Part shown: positions 8,977 through 17,536 of the stretch, in pieces
Position numbering within the stretch: the stretch's first letter is position 1
Layout: each line of letters opens with the position of its first letter
Assembly: GCF_000758545.1 (NCBI RefSeq)
Contig: NZ_CP009279.1
Span: 6,014,001-6,078,000, forward strand
Direction of reading: 5' to 3'
DNA length: 64,000 nt
Source: Paenibacillus sp. FSL H7-0737
GTDB lineage: Bacteria; Bacillota; Bacilli; Paenibacillales; Paenibacillaceae
Program-made: the position numbers and the translations under genes
The notes under the pieces: generated by a model
Database searches by the model: none
What the model was told of the DNA's origin: nothing
What the model saw: the letters and a program-made list of their open reading frames with translations, nothing else

Positions 8977-9493
8977 TGTACCTTCCTTTCATAAAACTAA
9001 CTACGGCACAACCTCTGTTTTAAACTCCCATATTTCGATGATTTTGCAATCCTTACGAAGCCGTAAAATAATACCGACAAAGCAATTTCGGATTTATCAA
9101 AGTGAATAATCACTTTATTTACCTCAATATACTCTTAAAAATATGTATAGAAAATGGATTAACTGAAGTGGAATTTGTATTTATTTACATTAGAGAATTC
9201 AGGAGAATACTTTTTTTACCTAAGCATACTAATCCTAAGAGGTTTATAGCGTTAACCTGCCCGTTAGTTGAACAAATAAAAAATGGCTGCCGAAGCAACC
9301 GCTAATCCACTAATGTGCCCCGCTTGCTTAATCGACATTACGCACCAGTCCGATAGACTTAGCCTTGCAGGGTTATCTGCTGATTACGCCTCACCGAAAA
9401 ACCCTTAGCAGACCAAGGAGAGCAGCGACGCGGCGTAGATACGATTTTATAAGATGTCGGCAGCTTTTTCGACTATACTTTCAAATCCTTCTC
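8977..9493. other. Gene-free stretch
   Basis: No convincing gene is seen here. One 67-codon open frame at 9102-9305 has no ribosome-binding site and low-complexity Ile/Phe-rich content. The right half is richer in G+C than its surroundings and holds an inverted pair GCTGCCGA (9286-9293) / TCGGCAGC (9456-9463) plus the short repeat described at 9257. It could be the remnant of a mobile element, but no transposase is recognisable. Confidence 0.5.
9257..9270. repeat. Dispersed repeat CCTGCCCGTTAGTT, copy 1
   Basis: The same 14-mer recurs at 10050-10063, in both cases just downstream of a minus-strand stop region or beside a hairpin. It may be the end of a small dispersed repeat family. Confidence 0.45.
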
Positions 9494-9982
9494 TTACAGA
9501 CTATGATTTATTAAATGAGCAATTTCTTTAACTCTCTCCATTGTAATTCCTTCTCTTTGTTCAACTGCAAGTGGATGATTCGTTTGTTCTAATTCTATTA
9601 ACGGAACAGCACCAACTTCTTGTGTATGTACCATTGTCTTTAACGATAATGTAGTTATTGGATATATTGAAAGTTCAGTCGATAACCAACCAAAATAAGG
9701 TTTTTCAGTTTCCCTTCCTTCTACGTGCAATAATTCATTAGATTTCAAAAAGTTTTCTTCACTAAGAGAAACCCAAACACTCCATATAAATTTCTCATCA
9801 GTATCAATTATTGGTATTTCAATATGTCCTCTAATAAAGAAATGCTGTTCATCAATTACACAAAAATCTCTAATTAATTCTGTTCTTTTCTCTTCTGGTA
9901 CAGTGTAAAAATAATATGGCGCTTCACTTCCGTAACATAAAGGAAGTTCACTTAATTCGTTGTTACAGTGAGGGCATTTCAT
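9494..9982 (-). CDS. DUF2199-family protein
   Basis: A 162-residue protein opening with a zinc-ribbon-like CPHC (residues 3-6) and followed by the DUF2199 pattern (PLCYGSEAPYYF, FFIRGHIEIPI, WVSLSEENF, EKPYFGWLST, HPLAVEQREGI). The family has no established function. The ATG at 9982 has GGAGC upstream. It is monocistronic. Confidence 0.85.
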   Translation of the reverse strand: MKCPHCNNELSELPLCYGSEAPYYFYTVPEEKRTELIRDFCVIDEQHFFIRGHIEIPIIDTDEKFIWSVWVSLSEENFLKSNELLHVEGRETEKPYFGWLSTELSIYPITTLSLKTMVHTQEVGAVPLIELEQTNHPLAVEQREGITMERVKEIAHLINHSL

Positions 9983-10049
9983 GTTTTTTGCTCCTTATAG
10001 TTTCTTGGTGATTTCTTATAAGGTCTTATTCGCGAAATTACTGAGTTAT

Positions 10050-10063
10050 CCTGCCCGTTAGTT
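10050..10063. repeat. Dispersed repeat CCTGCCCGTTAGTT, copy 2
   Basis: Exact second copy of the 14-mer seen at 9257-9270. The following bases (CAATAAAATGAACAGC) resemble the flank of copy 1 only loosely. Confidence 0.45.
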
Positions 10064-10100
10064 CAATAAAATGAACAGCTAGCATCTGCCGGACATAGAA

Positions 10101-10122
10101 AGACCGCCATTGAAGGCGGTCT
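10101..10122 (-). terminator. Hairpin after the S51 peptidase gene
   Basis: AGACCGCC (10101-10108) and GGCGGTCT (10115-10122) form a perfect 8-bp stem with a six-base loop. On the minus strand it is followed by TTTCT, a modest T-tract. Confidence 0.6.
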
Positions 10123-10195
10123 AAAATTTATCATTTCTGCCCAACAATAAGTCCTGGAGATATTAATAACCTAAGATGATTCGCTGTAAGCCTAA

Positions 10196-10864
10196 TTAGA
10201 GCGTCTCAACCAATTTCTGAATCTTTGAGTGGGAAATTAAATATACAGGACCCATTATTTCTATTTTGCCGTCCTTTACACGCATTGCACTCTCCTGTTC
10301 TGCCGCATAAACATCAATCTCTTCAGACAAGGGGAACAGGTAACCTTGAACAAACGTAGCGTAGTCGCGTTTAGAATGAGATTCATAGGCAAAATGATCA
10401 AAGCCAATACCATCATAAATAGTACTTGTTTCAACTTCATTGCCAGTGTTTTTCAAGCATAACCATTTTGCAGCCATGTTTATCGCACCGGCGCTGGCAC
10501 CCATTATAACGGCATTGCTGTTCTTAATAACATTTGATAATTCATAATCCGCCAAAAAATCGTTTTGCAAAACAGGATCTCCACCGCATAAAAAAATGAC
10601 AGAAGCGTTGTGAATTAATCGCTGGGCCTCTTCCTTCTGCATGCGATAATCAATGAAATGATATTCATCAAAAATAATGTCAGCCTGATTTAACCATGTA
10701 CATTCAGAAACATCATCAATGTTAATTTGCTCCCCTGTATAACCAGACGGTTCAGCGCTAATCATAACAAGCGATTTTCTGTCTTGTATATCCTCATGCA
10801 AACAATGGACCAGCTTCTCTGGAAAAAAATTATTAAACCAACTGAGATAGTAGTGAGTACTCAA
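10196..10864 (-). CDS. Peptidase S51 / PepE-like serine hydrolase
   Basis: A 222-residue class-I glutamine-amidotransferase-fold hydrolase of the S51 (dipeptidase E, cyanophycinase) family. FLCGGDPVLQ (91-100) and the nucleophile elbow MGASAGAINM (121-130, Ser124) are the family signatures, and a His-bearing segment (HFAYESHSKRD) follows. The likely activity is cleavage of Asp-type dipeptides or a related small amide; the exact substrate is unknown. The start is TTG at 10864, nine bases after GGAGG. It is monocistronic with a hairpin downstream. Confidence 0.87.
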   Translation of the reverse strand: MSTHYYLSWFNNFFPEKLVHCLHEDIQDRKSLVMISAEPSGYTGEQINIDDVSECTWLNQADIIFDEYHFIDYRMQKEEAQRLIHNASVIFLCGGDPVLQNDFLADYELSNVIKNSNAVIMGASAGAINMAAKWLCLKNTGNEVETSTIYDGIGFDHFAYESHSKRDYATFVQGYLFPLSEEIDVYAAEQESAMRVKDGKIEIMGPVYLISHSKIQKLVETL

Positions 10865-10970
10865 ACTTAATTACCTCCATATGTATTTTCCACGATAATA
10901 AAATGAAGTTACATATTAGTTATCTAATACGTAACTCCAATTATAAACAATAGCTTCTATTAGTAGAATC

Positions 10971-11471
10971 TTAAGCAATGGTCTCCATTAAAAATTCGAT
11001 CACCGGGTAAGAGATCATATGCCGATCACGGTAAATCGAGGTAATAGCATCTGGCCGTGTGCTAAGGATTGCCTTCTGTAAAAGGGCTGCTTGAAAGCCT
11101 CTTTCTTGTGCACCGTTAATAGTAAAGGTTACACAATGTTCTGCGGCGAAGCCCGCAACGATGATGAATTCAACACCATGTTCACGTAGAAGTTGTTCCA
11201 AATCCGTCTTCCAGAAAGCATTAGAGAATTCTTTCGCCATCTGGATATCCGTGGGTGCTACTGTAATTTCCGGTATACTATTTCTTGCTTCTGGATCCGT
11301 ATCCGCATTCGCCCCTTCCATGTCTTGTATATGGATGACGATTTGGTCCTTCGCACGAAGTAACCCAGACACATGATTAATGTATTCACAAGCCTCACTT
11401 ACATTTAATTTCTCCATATGATCGTGTAAGAAAAGGTTTTGCATATCAATAATTAGGAATCCAATTTTTAT
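10971..11471 (-). CDS. Isochorismatase-family cysteine hydrolase, probable ATA start
   Basis: A cysteine hydrolase of the isochorismatase/nicotinamidase fold. The nucleophile motif GFAAEHCVTFTINGAQERGF is intact. The first ATG of the frame (11444) falls inside the conserved opening strand and would delete the catalytic Asp. Extending upstream in frame gives KIGFLIIDMQNLF, the normal start of this family, but the expected initiator is ATA (11469-11471) instead of ATG. A GAGAGGGG ribosome-binding site ends nine bases before that ATA, and an in-frame TAG follows further upstream. The product would be 166 residues. Either ATA is used, or a start-codon mutation or sequencing error exists. Confidence 0.75.
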   Translation of the reverse strand: MKIGFLIIDMQNLFLHDHMEKLNVSEACEYINHVSGLLRAKDQIVIHIQDMEGANADTDPEARNSIPEITVAPTDIQMAKEFSNAFWKTDLEQLLREHGVEFIIVAGFAAEHCVTFTINGAQERGFQAALLQKAILSTRPDAITSIYRDRHMISYPVIEFLMETIA

Positions 11472-11571
11472 TTTGAACTACCCCTCTCAGAACATATATA
11501 GTTTCTATATTAATCTGGATGTAGATTCAGCTCAAGGGAATAAATGAATTAGACTATTTTGTACAATAGCA

Positions 11572-12477
11572 TTATATGTTACGCCATTCCTCTTCATTTA
11601 GTTCGTTGTTAATGCCGACCCCAGCTAAGGAGCCCATAGAAGCGGCAATAATGGCTTGATGAAGATGTGTTGCTGCATCACCGGCACTATAAACGCCTGG
11701 AACGTTCGTTTTACCGAGATTATCAACGATGACTGTTCCTGTTTCTGTGAGCTCACAACCAATGTCTTGTGGCAAATCCGACCCGATCCTAAGCTTCGGT
11801 CTAAAAAATATCCCCGTACATACGATGCTAGTACCATCCTTCAACACAACTTGCTGCACCATGCCATTGTCAGATTCGATCGACTGAATCGGTGAGTCAT
11901 AGACAGGAATGTTATGTTGATTTAGCTCTTCGCGTTGTGCATCCGTTAAGTCATCAGATCCATTAGTACATATGGTAATCTTTTTCGTCCAACCAGATAA
12001 CACTTGGGCCATATGCGTTGCATCGGCTCCCTTAACAATTACGACAAGAGGCTGATCTCTTAGTTCCCATCCATCACAATAGGGGCAGATAAAGGCGCTT
12101 TTACCATATACGTCTGAGAGTCCCTTAATATCCATCGGGAGGTCCTTCATCCCTATGGCGAAGAGCACCTTTTTACTTTGAAAAGTCTGACCCTGAACCG
12201 TCGTAATTTGAAAATCGCCATCGGTTCCCCTAATCGATAGGGCGGTATCTTCCGCAAAAGTAACGGATGGATAGGCACTAATCTGCTCCTTCGCAATCCT
12301 CCTAAATTCGCCTGGACTTATAGAATCTCTAGTAAGAAAGCCATGCGTTTCTCGAGTAACCCTATTACGTGCGCGTCCTTCATCAATCACAACCACACTT
12401 TTTCTTGCCCTACCTAGCACGAGAGCAGCATTTAGACCTGCCGGTCCTCCACCGATAATTACACAATCATGAGTCAT
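11572..12477 (-). CDS. Thioredoxin-reductase-like FAD/NAD(P) oxidoreductase
   Basis: A 301-residue flavoprotein of the thioredoxin reductase fold. The FAD-binding GGGPAG is at 9-14, a CPYC redox motif at 131-134 (ICPYCDGWE), a second Rossmann segment at about 145-165, and the C-terminal GVYSAGDAAT...QAIIAASMG flavin motif near 265-287. It lacks the GXGXXA/G NADP-binding pattern in its usual form (VIVKGADATHMA), so cofactor choice is uncertain. Relatives include small YumC/TrxR-like and TrxR-like detoxification proteins. ATG at 12477 follows AAGGGAGAATT. Confidence 0.87.
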   Translation of the reverse strand: MTHDCVIIGGGPAGLNAALVLGRARKSVVVIDEGRARNRVTRETHGFLTRDSISPGEFRRIAKEQISAYPSVTFAEDTALSIRGTDGDFQITTVQGQTFQSKKVLFAIGMKDLPMDIKGLSDVYGKSAFICPYCDGWELRDQPLVVIVKGADATHMAQVLSGWTKKITICTNGSDDLTDAQREELNQHNIPVYDSPIQSIESDNGMVQQVVLKDGTSIVCTGIFFRPKLRIGSDLPQDIGCELTETGTVIVDNLGKTNVPGVYSAGDAATHLHQAIIAASMGSLAGVGINNELNEEEWRNI

Positions 12478-12548
12478 ACTAATTCTCCCTTTCGCTTTTC
12501 AATTTACATTAAAGATATTAGAGACTTGTGTTATCTCTAATTTTTCCT

Positions 12549-12573
12549 AAAAAAAGAACGGATCTTACTCCGT
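12549..12573 (-). terminator. Probable terminator of the tetR-AKR operon
   Basis: On the minus strand ACGGAGTAAGATCCGT forms a short 5-bp stem followed by TCTTTTTTT. The stem is weak but the T-tract is clear. Confidence 0.45.
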
Positions 12574-12737
12574 CATTATAATTGTTGCCAGATCCACTAT
12601 TTTCTTGTTTCTAGATACTAAGAATAATTCCTTTAAGTATTCCAATTAAAGACTTTGTGAATCTATAATAACTTTAATAAATCTAAAAGGCAAGGATTTT
12701 TCTATTTAATCATTGCCCTCTTGGAATTCCAACTAAA

Positions 12738-13571
12738 TTACCGCAAAAGTGTAGTAGCCCATAAAAACAGCTTGTTGTCAGGATTAACAAATCCCTTTTT
12801 GTTTTTATCTAATGTCGATATTTGTTTCATTTCCTCATCAGATAAACTAAAATCAAAGATTTCCAGATTCGCCTTTAATCTTGCAGGATTAACCGACTTG
12901 GGAATAACTCCAACATTGCGCTCAATGTTCCATCTTAACATAACTTGAGCCGTTGTTTTACCGTGTCTTTCAGCAATGCTTGTTAATATAGGGTTATCGA
13001 ATAAATTTTTGTTTCCATGTCCAAAAGGACTCCACGCTACATGTTGGATATTCTTATTCACCATATAATTATGCAAGTCGGGCTGCTGTAAAAACGGATT
13101 TGTGTGAATTTGATTTACTGCAGGTACTATTGAGCCATGCTTCAATACATCACTCAGGTGCGTTTGTTCAAAGTTAGACACACCAATGGCTCTGATTTTA
13201 CCCTCTTTGTACAATTCCTCTAATATCAACCAGCTCTCAACATATTTTGGGGATGGCCAATGGATCAAATAAAGATCTATATAATCTGTCCCCAGTTTTT
13301 TCAAACTCATTTCAAAAGCCTGTTTCGTTCTTTTACCATGATCTGAATTCCACAGTTTTGTTGTAATAAATATATCCTTTCGATTTACACCTGATTTTTT
13401 AATAGTACTTGCAACAAGTTCCTCATTATGATAAAAAGCGGCGGTATCAATATGCTTATATCCATTTCTCAATGCCCAAATGATTGCATCTTCGTGTTCA
13501 TTTTTCATTTGGTATACACCCAATCCGACTTTTGGTAACAAAACCCCATTATTTAATAGGTAATTTTCCAT
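12738..13571 (-). CDS. Aldo/keto reductase
   Basis: A 277-residue NADPH-dependent carbonyl reductase of the AKR5-like group (2,5-diketo-gluconate reductase/YtbE type). The catalytic tetrad is visible: D42 and Y47 in HIDTAAFYHNE, K72 in TTKLWNS, H104 in YLIHWPSP. The phosphate-binding IPKSVNPARLKAN lies near the C-terminus. The ATG at 13571 has GGGAGGATT upstream. It sits 41 bases after the TetR gene on the same strand, so TetR probably controls it in response to a reactive aldehyde, quinone or similar stress. Confidence 0.92.
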   Translation of the reverse strand: MENYLLNNGVLLPKVGLGVYQMKNEHEDAIIWALRNGYKHIDTAAFYHNEELVASTIKKSGVNRKDIFITTKLWNSDHGKRTKQAFEMSLKKLGTDYIDLYLIHWPSPKYVESWLILEELYKEGKIRAIGVSNFEQTHLSDVLKHGSIVPAVNQIHTNPFLQQPDLHNYMVNKNIQHVAWSPFGHGNKNLFDNPILTSIAERHGKTTAQVMLRWNIERNVGVIPKSVNPARLKANLEIFDFSLSDEEMKQISTLDKNKKGFVNPDNKLFLWATTLLR

Positions 13572-13612
13572 AGAATAATCCTCCCATACACTATTATTTT
13601 ATATCAGCTGAG

Positions 13613-14179
13613 TCAGTCGATTCTGATAGCATTCCAGCAACTTCTTTCTATTCCTTGAATAAGCTCTGGAGTCTCAATTATTTTTCCATGTTGAATTTCT
13701 TTGAAGAAGCTAACAAATGCGCCATAAACAATGCAGATCAATGCATTTGAAGGAAGGGAGCTGAACACCCCTCTCTCTTTACCGCTTTCTATGATTGCGA
13801 CTAAAAAATTCATAAATCCATCAAACATGCTCCGGCTCTTCTCATTCAAATAATATGACTCCGCATGTGAATCTATAAATAGCAGCGCGTATATATTGCT
13901 TTTTGCAAATCCGACCATTTGATAAAACACATGGCGAAATTGCTCACGAATTTCATTTGAGTTTGGAAAATCAGTTTTAATGGTCTCTGAAAACTCCATC
14001 ACTACTTTTTGAAACAATGAATTAACTAGTGACTCTTTACTTTCAAAATATCGATAAATGGTACCCGCTCCTACTTTTGCCGCTTCCGCAATCATAGGGA
14101 CCGTCGTTCCATCATAACCTCTTTCTGCAAATAATTTTAAAGCCGCTTTATAAATTTCCTCTTGCTTGTTTGTAGACAA
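13613..14179 (-). CDS. TetR-family repressor
   Basis: A 188-residue regulator. The N-terminal helix-turn-helix reads TTVPMIAEAAKVGAGTIYRYFESKE; the rest is a helical ligand-binding domain. The upstream ATG at 14215 lies inside a perfect palindromic operator, so it is rejected. The TTG at 14179 has AGGAAGAGAGG eight bases upstream and gives the usual short TetR N-terminus (STNKQEEIYKAALKLFAERG). It is first gene of a two-gene operon with the aldo/keto reductase and is probably autoregulated. Confidence 0.9.
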   Translation of the reverse strand: MSTNKQEEIYKAALKLFAERGYDGTTVPMIAEAAKVGAGTIYRYFESKESLVNSLFQKVVMEFSETIKTDFPNSNEIREQFRHVFYQMVGFAKSNIYALLFIDSHAESYYLNEKSRSMFDGFMNFLVAIIESGKERGVFSSLPSNALICIVYGAFVSFFKEIQHGKIIETPELIQGIERSCWNAIRID

Positions 14180-14200
14180 TAAAAACACCTCTCTTCCTAC

Positions 14201-14218
14201 GGAATGAATATTCATTCC
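14201..14218. promoter_or_regulatory. TetR operator (perfect 18-bp palindrome)
   Basis: GGAATGAATATTCATTCC is a perfect palindrome immediately downstream of the promoter -10 and 21 bases before the TTG start, the classic place for an autoregulating TetR repressor. Confidence 0.8.
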
Positions 14219-14223
14219 TCTTT

Positions 14224-14252
14224 ACAATAAAACTCATTTATAAAAAAAGCAA
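14224..14252 (-). promoter_or_regulatory. Promoter of the tetR-AKR operon
   Basis: TTGCTT (14247-14252) and TATTGT (14224-14229) on the minus strand are 17 bases apart; the operator covers the expected start of transcription. Confidence 0.55.
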
Positions 14253-14300
14253 TCAGAATATTAGAAACTATTTCCTATAATATGAAGGTAAAAAGACAAA

Positions 14301-14340
14301 TAAGGATGTCTCTGAAGTATTAGCTTCAAGACACCCTTAA
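14301..14340 (-). terminator. Terminator after the GH43 gene
   Basis: TAAGGGTGTCTTGAAG and the complementary arm form a long stem with one mismatch and one bulge, followed on the minus strand by TTTGTCTTTTT. It ends the sugar-uptake operon. Confidence 0.6.
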
Positions 14341-14388
14341 GTATAATTTCATAATAAATCCTATAAAAAAGGGAGGCTGTTCTTTCAA

Positions 14389-15354
14389 TTAGAGCTCTAC
14401 CGTGCGGATTCTGCCGTCTTCTTCATAATGAAGCTCTGTAAATTTCATACTACGTTTATGGTCCACGCCGCCAGACAGCGATGCGTCATGATAGAATAAA
14501 TACCATTTCTCGTTAAATTCCACGATAGAATGATGAGTCGTCCAGCCAATAACTGGATTCAGGATCGTTCCTTGAAAAACAAAAGGTCCGCAAGGCTTAT
14601 CACTCACCGCGTAGACGATCTTATGGGTTGTGCCAGTAGAGTACGAGAGATAGTATTTCCCTTTATACTTGTGCATCCATGGACCCTCGAAGTACCTCCT
14701 GTCTTCATCACCCGCAAGGATTGAGTTCCCTTCTTCATCAATAATGGTAATCTCCTGAGGGTCAGATTTGAATGTCAGCATGTCTTCACTCAGCTCACCC
14801 ACCCAAGGACCGTAAGCCGGTTCCTCTGGACCCTTTTCTAGCGCATCTTGTTGAAAAATACCGTCTTGCCACTTTTCTAATTGTCCACCCCATAAGCCGC
14901 CAAAATACATGTAGGCTCTTTCGTCCTCTTCCACGAATACGGCTGGATCGATGCTGAAGCTCCCTTCGATATAGCTTTCTTGAGCCTGGAAAGGACCAGA
15001 CGGAGAAGTAGACGTAGCCACTCCGATACGGAAAATACCTTCCTTGTCCCGGGCCGGGAAAAACAAATAATACGTCCCCTGCCGGTACGCGGCATCGGGC
15101 GCCCACATTTGCTTCGAAGCCCAAGGCACATCCCGAAGATGAAGCGCCTCTCCATGATCTACACAGGGGGATGTAGGATCTTCCAAGGAAAACACATGAT
15201 AATCTTCCATCGCATATTGGTCACCATTATCATTTGTAGGTCCATCATGGTCAATATCATGGGATGGGTAAATATACAGCTTGCCCTCAAATACATGAGC
15301 GGAGGGATCGGCTGTATAGAGATGGGTAACTAACGGTTCATTTTTTGTTGCCAT
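14389..15354 (-). CDS. GH43-family glycoside hydrolase
   Basis: A 321-residue five-bladed beta-propeller hydrolase of family GH43 (arabinofuranosidase/xylosidase type). The three acidic residues are in their usual contexts: base D16 (TADPSAH), pKa-modulating D136 (SIDPAVF) and acid E223 (YFEGPWMHKY). No signal peptide is seen, so it should act in the cytoplasm on imported oligosaccharides. It is the last gene after the sugar ABC transporter genes on the same strand and 289 bases downstream of the second permease, with a hairpin between them. ATG at 15354 follows AGGAGGAGAG. Confidence 0.9.
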   Translation of the reverse strand: MATKNEPLVTHLYTADPSAHVFEGKLYIYPSHDIDHDGPTNDNGDQYAMEDYHVFSLEDPTSPCVDHGEALHLRDVPWASKQMWAPDAAYRQGTYYLFFPARDKEGIFRIGVATSTSPSGPFQAQESYIEGSFSIDPAVFVEEDERAYMYFGGLWGGQLEKWQDGIFQQDALEKGPEEPAYGPWVGELSEDMLTFKSDPQEITIIDEEGNSILAGDEDRRYFEGPWMHKYKGKYYLSYSTGTTHKIVYAVSDKPCGPFVFQGTILNPVIGWTTHHSIVEFNEKWYLFYHDASLSGGVDHKRSMKFTELHYEEDGRIRTVEL

Positions 15355-15400
15355 AATAGAACTCTCCTCCTGATTGAGATTACGCCTGTTGATTAGCCAA

Positions 15401-15446
15401 GCAGAAATGGATTTTACCGTCCTTATAGGGACGGTTCCGTTTCTGC
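15401..15446 (-). other. Intercistronic hairpin between permease and GH43 genes
   Basis: GCAGAA/TTCTGC (15401-15406/15441-15446) and ACCGTCC/GGACGGT (15416-15422/15429-15435) form a two-part stem. No T-tract follows on the minus strand, so it looks like a message-processing or stability element rather than a terminator. Confidence 0.5.
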
Positions 15447-15643
15447 GAGAAACATCAGAACATGAGTAGACATGTGAAACTTATACTTTCTGATATTTCA
15501 AAAAAAGGTACACTAAGGCGCTCCTAAAGTATTTTCAGCTAATGTTCTCACATTTCCATAACTATAATTTAGCTAATCAACAGGCCTAGATTGGAATTGA
15601 TTGGTTCCACGGTGCTGCCTTATTCGAAGCCAGCTTGCCTGGG

Positions 15644-16498
15644 TTATTCTTTGACGCCACCAAGTGCCACGCCCGCGATAATATATCTGGATAACAAGAA
15701 GTAAACTATAAACAACGGTAAAGCCGTCAAAGCCAGACCCATATAGATCGAGCCGAACTCCGTTTTGTAGATATCACCTCGGAGCAAGCTTACCATGATT
15801 GGCATAGTATATTTCTCCTTCTGTGTCAGCAATATCAGCGGCATGAACAGGTTGTTCCAGTTAGCCACAAAGGCAAAGATGGCTTGTGTTGCTACTGCCG
15901 GCATCATCAGCGGTAAGATAATCCGGTTGAAAGTGAAGAATTCACCAGACCCATCTACACGTGCAGCTTCCACGATCTCTATCGACAGAGTTGCGAGCAA
16001 GTATTGACGCATGAAAAATACCACCGCAGGTGCAGCAATTGCTGGTAGAATCAGCGGAAGAAAATTGTTGGTCCAATGTAATTTATACATGAACTGATAG
16101 AATCCGATTGCGCTCGCTTGGGAGGGAATCATCATCACGCACATGATGAAGGTAAAAAATGGCCCCCGTAGCTTCCAGCTGTAAGTGACGAGCCCATAGG
16201 CCGCCAAGGACGAGAAATAGACTGTGCAGAGGGTTGCAGAACTGGCAATAATAAATGAATTCAGGAACCCTTGAAGCGGATCGAAGCTCTTATCGAGCAA
16301 CACTCGTAGGTTGCTCATCATGTGGCTCGAAGGAAGCAGAGAAAGTCCGCTTTGAATTTCCGGTGTAGAGCGTGTGGCATTTACAAACATGATCCAAAAC
16401 GGCAGGATACTGAGCACCGCCAAAGAGATGCAAACAACATAGATAATTGTCTTGTTGATCTTTCGGTTAACGGTTCCGCTTTTCTGATTATTTGCCAT
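15644..16498 (-). CDS. Sugar ABC transporter permease (MalG/AraQ type)
   Basis: A 284-residue inner-membrane protein with six predicted membrane helices. The first is at about 18-38, and the EAA loop IVEAARVDGSGEFFTFNRIILPL at about 175-197 contacts the ATPase. It belongs to the carbohydrate-uptake CUT1 class and pairs with the upstream MalF-like permease, whose frame it overlaps by 11 bases. No ATPase gene lies in this operon; CUT1 systems in firmicutes commonly share MsmX-type ATPases encoded elsewhere. The ATG at 16498 follows GGGAGGTG. Confidence 0.92.
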   Translation of the reverse strand: MANNQKSGTVNRKINKTIIYVVCISLAVLSILPFWIMFVNATRSTPEIQSGLSLLPSSHMMSNLRVLLDKSFDPLQGFLNSFIIASSATLCTVYFSSLAAYGLVTYSWKLRGPFFTFIMCVMMIPSQASAIGFYQFMYKLHWTNNFLPLILPAIAAPAVVFFMRQYLLATLSIEIVEAARVDGSGEFFTFNRIILPLMMPAVATQAIFAFVANWNNLFMPLILLTQKEKYTMPIMVSLLRGDIYKTEFGSIYMGLALTALPLFIVYFLLSRYIIAGVALGGVKE

Positions 16499-17474
16499 GT
16501 GTTACACCTCCCTCACGGGCTGCTATAGCAGCTTTTCTATTCTTTTGTTTTTGTATTTTTTTAAGTCTTGACGCATCACGGTCACGCATCACGTAGAACA
16601 GTATTCCGGCCAATATTGCCGAAATCAAGAACATAATCATGCTCGCTGCTGCAGCACGATTGTACATATAGCTGCCCTTGAATGCTTGCCCGTAGATAAA
16701 CATGGACGTGGTAAGCGTAGAATCGTCCGGCCCGCCTGCAAGGAATAATTGCGGAATATCGAACATGGTCAAACCACCCACCATCGATGTAATCAGTGTG
16801 AACAGCAATATCGTACGCAGACTCGGCAGTGTGATGCGGAAAAAGGTTTGAAACCCGTTGGCCCCGTCAATCGATGCAGACTCGAAGAGAGCAGGATTTA
16901 TACCCATAACGCCAGCAATCAGGACGATCATGGTGTTGCCGTACCACATCCAGAACTGGATGAACGCGACAATGCCCCGTGCTGTCGTCTTATCCTGCAG
17001 GAAGAACACCGGAGCGTCGGTCCACCCCAACATTTGAAACAAACTGTTTACAGGACCCATCGGATAGGCGAATAAAGTGCTAAACAACACGGCAATCGTA
17101 CTCGCTGTGATGATATTAGGCATATAGAGCAGAACCTTGAACAAGCCTTGTCCCTTTATATTGAGACGCTTATTCGTGAACCATGCCGTTAGCAAGAGCG
17201 CGAGAAGCATCTGGGGAACGAAGTTAGTAATCCAGAGCAATCCAGTGTTGATCAAAGACTTCCGGAACGAAGGATTATCAAAGAGAAGATCTTTGAAGTT
17301 TTGAAAAGGATTATCAAGGATATGGATCGGTTTTGGTATTATTCCTTTCATATCGGTGAATCCAATGACTGCGGTATATAAAATGGGATACAGTGAGAAA
17401 ATCAGAAATGCCAGGACAAACGGAAAGGTAAAAATATAACCGTATTTCGAATAGTTCACATTTTTGCGGCGCAT
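16488..17474 (-). CDS. Sugar ABC transporter permease (MalF/UgpA type)
   Basis: A 328-residue CUT1 permease with six membrane helices; the first is at about 13-35, and the EAA loop ALFESASIDGANGFQTFFRITLPSL is near 195-219. It has a basic C-terminal extension (RDRDASRLKKIQKQKNRKA). It forms the channel with its downstream partner and receives substrate from the lipoprotein encoded 62 bases upstream. ATG at 17474 follows AGAGGTGAGAGC. The gene content (GH43, two-component system) points to xylo- or arabino-oligosaccharides, by inference. Confidence 0.92.
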   Translation of the reverse strand: MRRKNVNYSKYGYIFTFPFVLAFLIFSLYPILYTAVIGFTDMKGIIPKPIHILDNPFQNFKDLLFDNPSFRKSLINTGLLWITNFVPQMLLALLLTAWFTNKRLNIKGQGLFKVLLYMPNIITASTIAVLFSTLFAYPMGPVNSLFQMLGWTDAPVFFLQDKTTARGIVAFIQFWMWYGNTMIVLIAGVMGINPALFESASIDGANGFQTFFRITLPSLRTILLFTLITSMVGGLTMFDIPQLFLAGGPDDSTLTTSMFIYGQAFKGSYMYNRAAAASMIMFLISAILAGILFYVMRDRDASRLKKIQKQKNRKAAIAAREGGVTHGK

Positions 17475-17536
17475 GCTCTCACCTCTTTAGTTGATATGAA
17501 GGGGCGGGATTACTCCCCCGCCCCTCCGAATCCTTC

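Noticed and set aside
9102..9305. Open frame of 67 codons on the plus strand
   Set aside because: No ribosome-binding site, Ile/Phe/Lys-rich low complexity, overlaps a G+C-rich non-coding block.
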